A stretch of DNA of 5,814 nucleotides, taken from contig JAWXCP010000076.1 of the NCBI GenBank assembly GCA_034408685.1, positions 1-5,814 of the forward strand, in the 5' to 3' direction. The stretch comes from JANXVY01 sp034408685 (GTDB taxonomy: Bacteria > Pseudomonadota > Alphaproteobacteria > Rhizobiales > Hyphomicrobiaceae). Shown here in pieces: positions 5,027 to 5,814 of this stretch. The notes beneath the pieces were generated by a model. The model saw only the letters and a program-made list of their open reading frames with translations. It made no database searches and was not told the DNA's origin. Both the position numbers and the translations under genes were made by a program. How positions within the stretch are numbered: position 1 is the stretch's first letter; each line of letters starts with the position of its first letter.

Positions 5027-5814
5027 CTACCCAGCGATCTTGGAAAAGTCGGCCACCGATTGCGTCGCAGCACGGATTTGTGACAGCAGCGCAAGACGGT
5101 TGCGGCGCACGTCGGCGTCAGCGTCGTTGACCGTGACATGCTCGAAGAACGCATCGACCGGCCCGCGCAATTCGGCCAGCGCTCGCATCGCGCCATCGAA
5201 CCGCTCGACGTCGATCGCCTTGCGGGTATCGCGCGCCGCTTTCGCCACCGCCTCGTGAAGCGCGGCCTCCTCGCCCTGGCGCAGCAATTGCGGATCGGGC
5301 ACGGCGGTGTAGGTCGTCTTGTCCTTCTTCTCTTCGATAGCGAGGATGTTGCTCGCCCGCTTGACGCCAGCCAGCAGGTTCGCTCCGTCGTCGGTTGCGA
5401 GCAACGCCGTCAGCGCATCGACACGCTTCACGATCAGCGCGAGGTCGTCTTGCGGCGCGCCGGGGGCCGACAACACGGCGTCGATCAGATCGTGCCGCGC
5501 ACCCTTGTCGCGAAGATAGACTTTCAGCCGCTCGATGAAGAAGGCGAGCAGGTCGTCATGCACGACTATTCCAGACGCCTGCTTCTCGGCGTCGTTGCGT
5601 AGCCCATCCAGAAATCCTTGACCGAGAACGCTGGCAAACCCCTGGCTCGCCTTCTCGAACGCCGTCGACAGCGGCAACCGCAGATCGTTGTCGATCACGA
5701 TCCGGATCACGCCCAGCGCCGCGCGGCGCAACTGGTAGGGATCGCCCGATCCCGTCGGCTTCTCGCCAATCGCCCAGAAGCCAGCAAGCGTGTCGAGCTT
5801 GTCGGCCAGCGCCA
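5027..5814 (-). CDS. glyS: Glycine--tRNA ligase beta subunit, C-terminal part (partial)
   Basis: Beta subunit of the bacterial alpha2-beta2 (GlyQ/GlyS) glycyl-tRNA synthetase. It contributes tRNA recognition while the alpha subunit carries the aminoacylation site. The window shows the last 261 residues; the 5' end lies beyond base 5814. The visible part opens with the family hallmark LADKLDTLAGFWAIGE (about 2-17) and PTGSGDPYQLRRAALGVIRI (19-38). It continues through a helical region and ends in a DALR-like anticodon-binding domain with LRGPVDAFFEHVTVN (about 215-229), VRRNRLALLSQIR and the end SKIAG, then TAG. There is no frameshift or stop within it. An apparent internal start at 5731 is only a TTG Leu codon. 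It is convergent with tyrS across the REP-containing spacer. The partner glyQ is expected upstream, outside the window. Confidence 0.96.
   Translation of the reverse strand, partial: ALADKLDTLAGFWAIGEKPTGSGDPYQLRRAALGVIRIVIDNDLRLPLSTAFEKASQGFASVLGQGFLDGLRNDAEKQASGIVVHDDLLAFFIERLKVYLRDKGARHDLIDAVLSAPGAPQDDLALIVKRVDALTALLATDDGANLLAGVKRASNILAIEEKKDKTTYTAVPDPQLLRQGEEAALHEAVAKAARDTRKAIDVERFDGAMRALAELRGPVDAFFEHVTVNDADADVRRNRLALLSQIRAATQSVADFSKIAG

Noticed and set aside
4965..5258. Plus-strand open frames antisense to glyS (also 5138-5602)
   Set aside because: They are antisense to a clear GlyRS beta frame and resemble no protein family.

Overview
The window looks like a chromosomal core-gene segment from an alphaproteobacterium, most likely in the Hyphomicrobiales (Rhizobiales). 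The evidence is a high-GC, GC3-rich codon bias; the order rpsR - DUF2232 membrane protein - rplI, which is typical of that group; a QueE with a widened CX14CX2C radical-SAM cluster; and alphaproteobacterial-type TyrRS and GlyRS beta sequences. I cannot name the genus.

Layout: (1) 1-1979, + strand: ribosomal protein S18, a multi-pass DUF2232 membrane protein and ribosomal protein L9, the tail of an rpsF-rpsR-type operon. (2) 2027-2686, +: queE for 7-deazaguanine (queuosine precursor) synthesis. (3) 2705-3317, - strand: a small hicB-hicA toxin-antitoxin pair, convergent with queE. hicB is intact. hicA is split by a 148-bp palindromic, MITE-like element flanked by CTAG repeats; removing the element and one CTAG copy restores an uninterrupted 75-residue HicA frame. 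(4) 3480-4841, +: tyrS, carrying an in-frame, AT-rich extra segment of about 40 codons in the middle of the catalytic domain. (5) 4842-5026: a spacer between convergent genes with two inverted copies of a REP-like GC palindrome. (6) 5027-5814, -: the 3' part of glyS (GlyRS beta), running off the window.

Most genes serve translation: two ribosomal proteins, two aminoacyl-tRNA synthetases and a tRNA-modification precursor enzyme. The accessory parts are the hicBA locus and its inserted element, the unusual tyrS segment and the REP pair. I see no wholly new multi-gene system. The two observations most worth following are the inactivated HicA toxin beside an intact antitoxin, and the compositionally foreign insertion inside an apparently functional TyrRS. 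No tRNA, rRNA, CRISPR array or transposase gene was seen.
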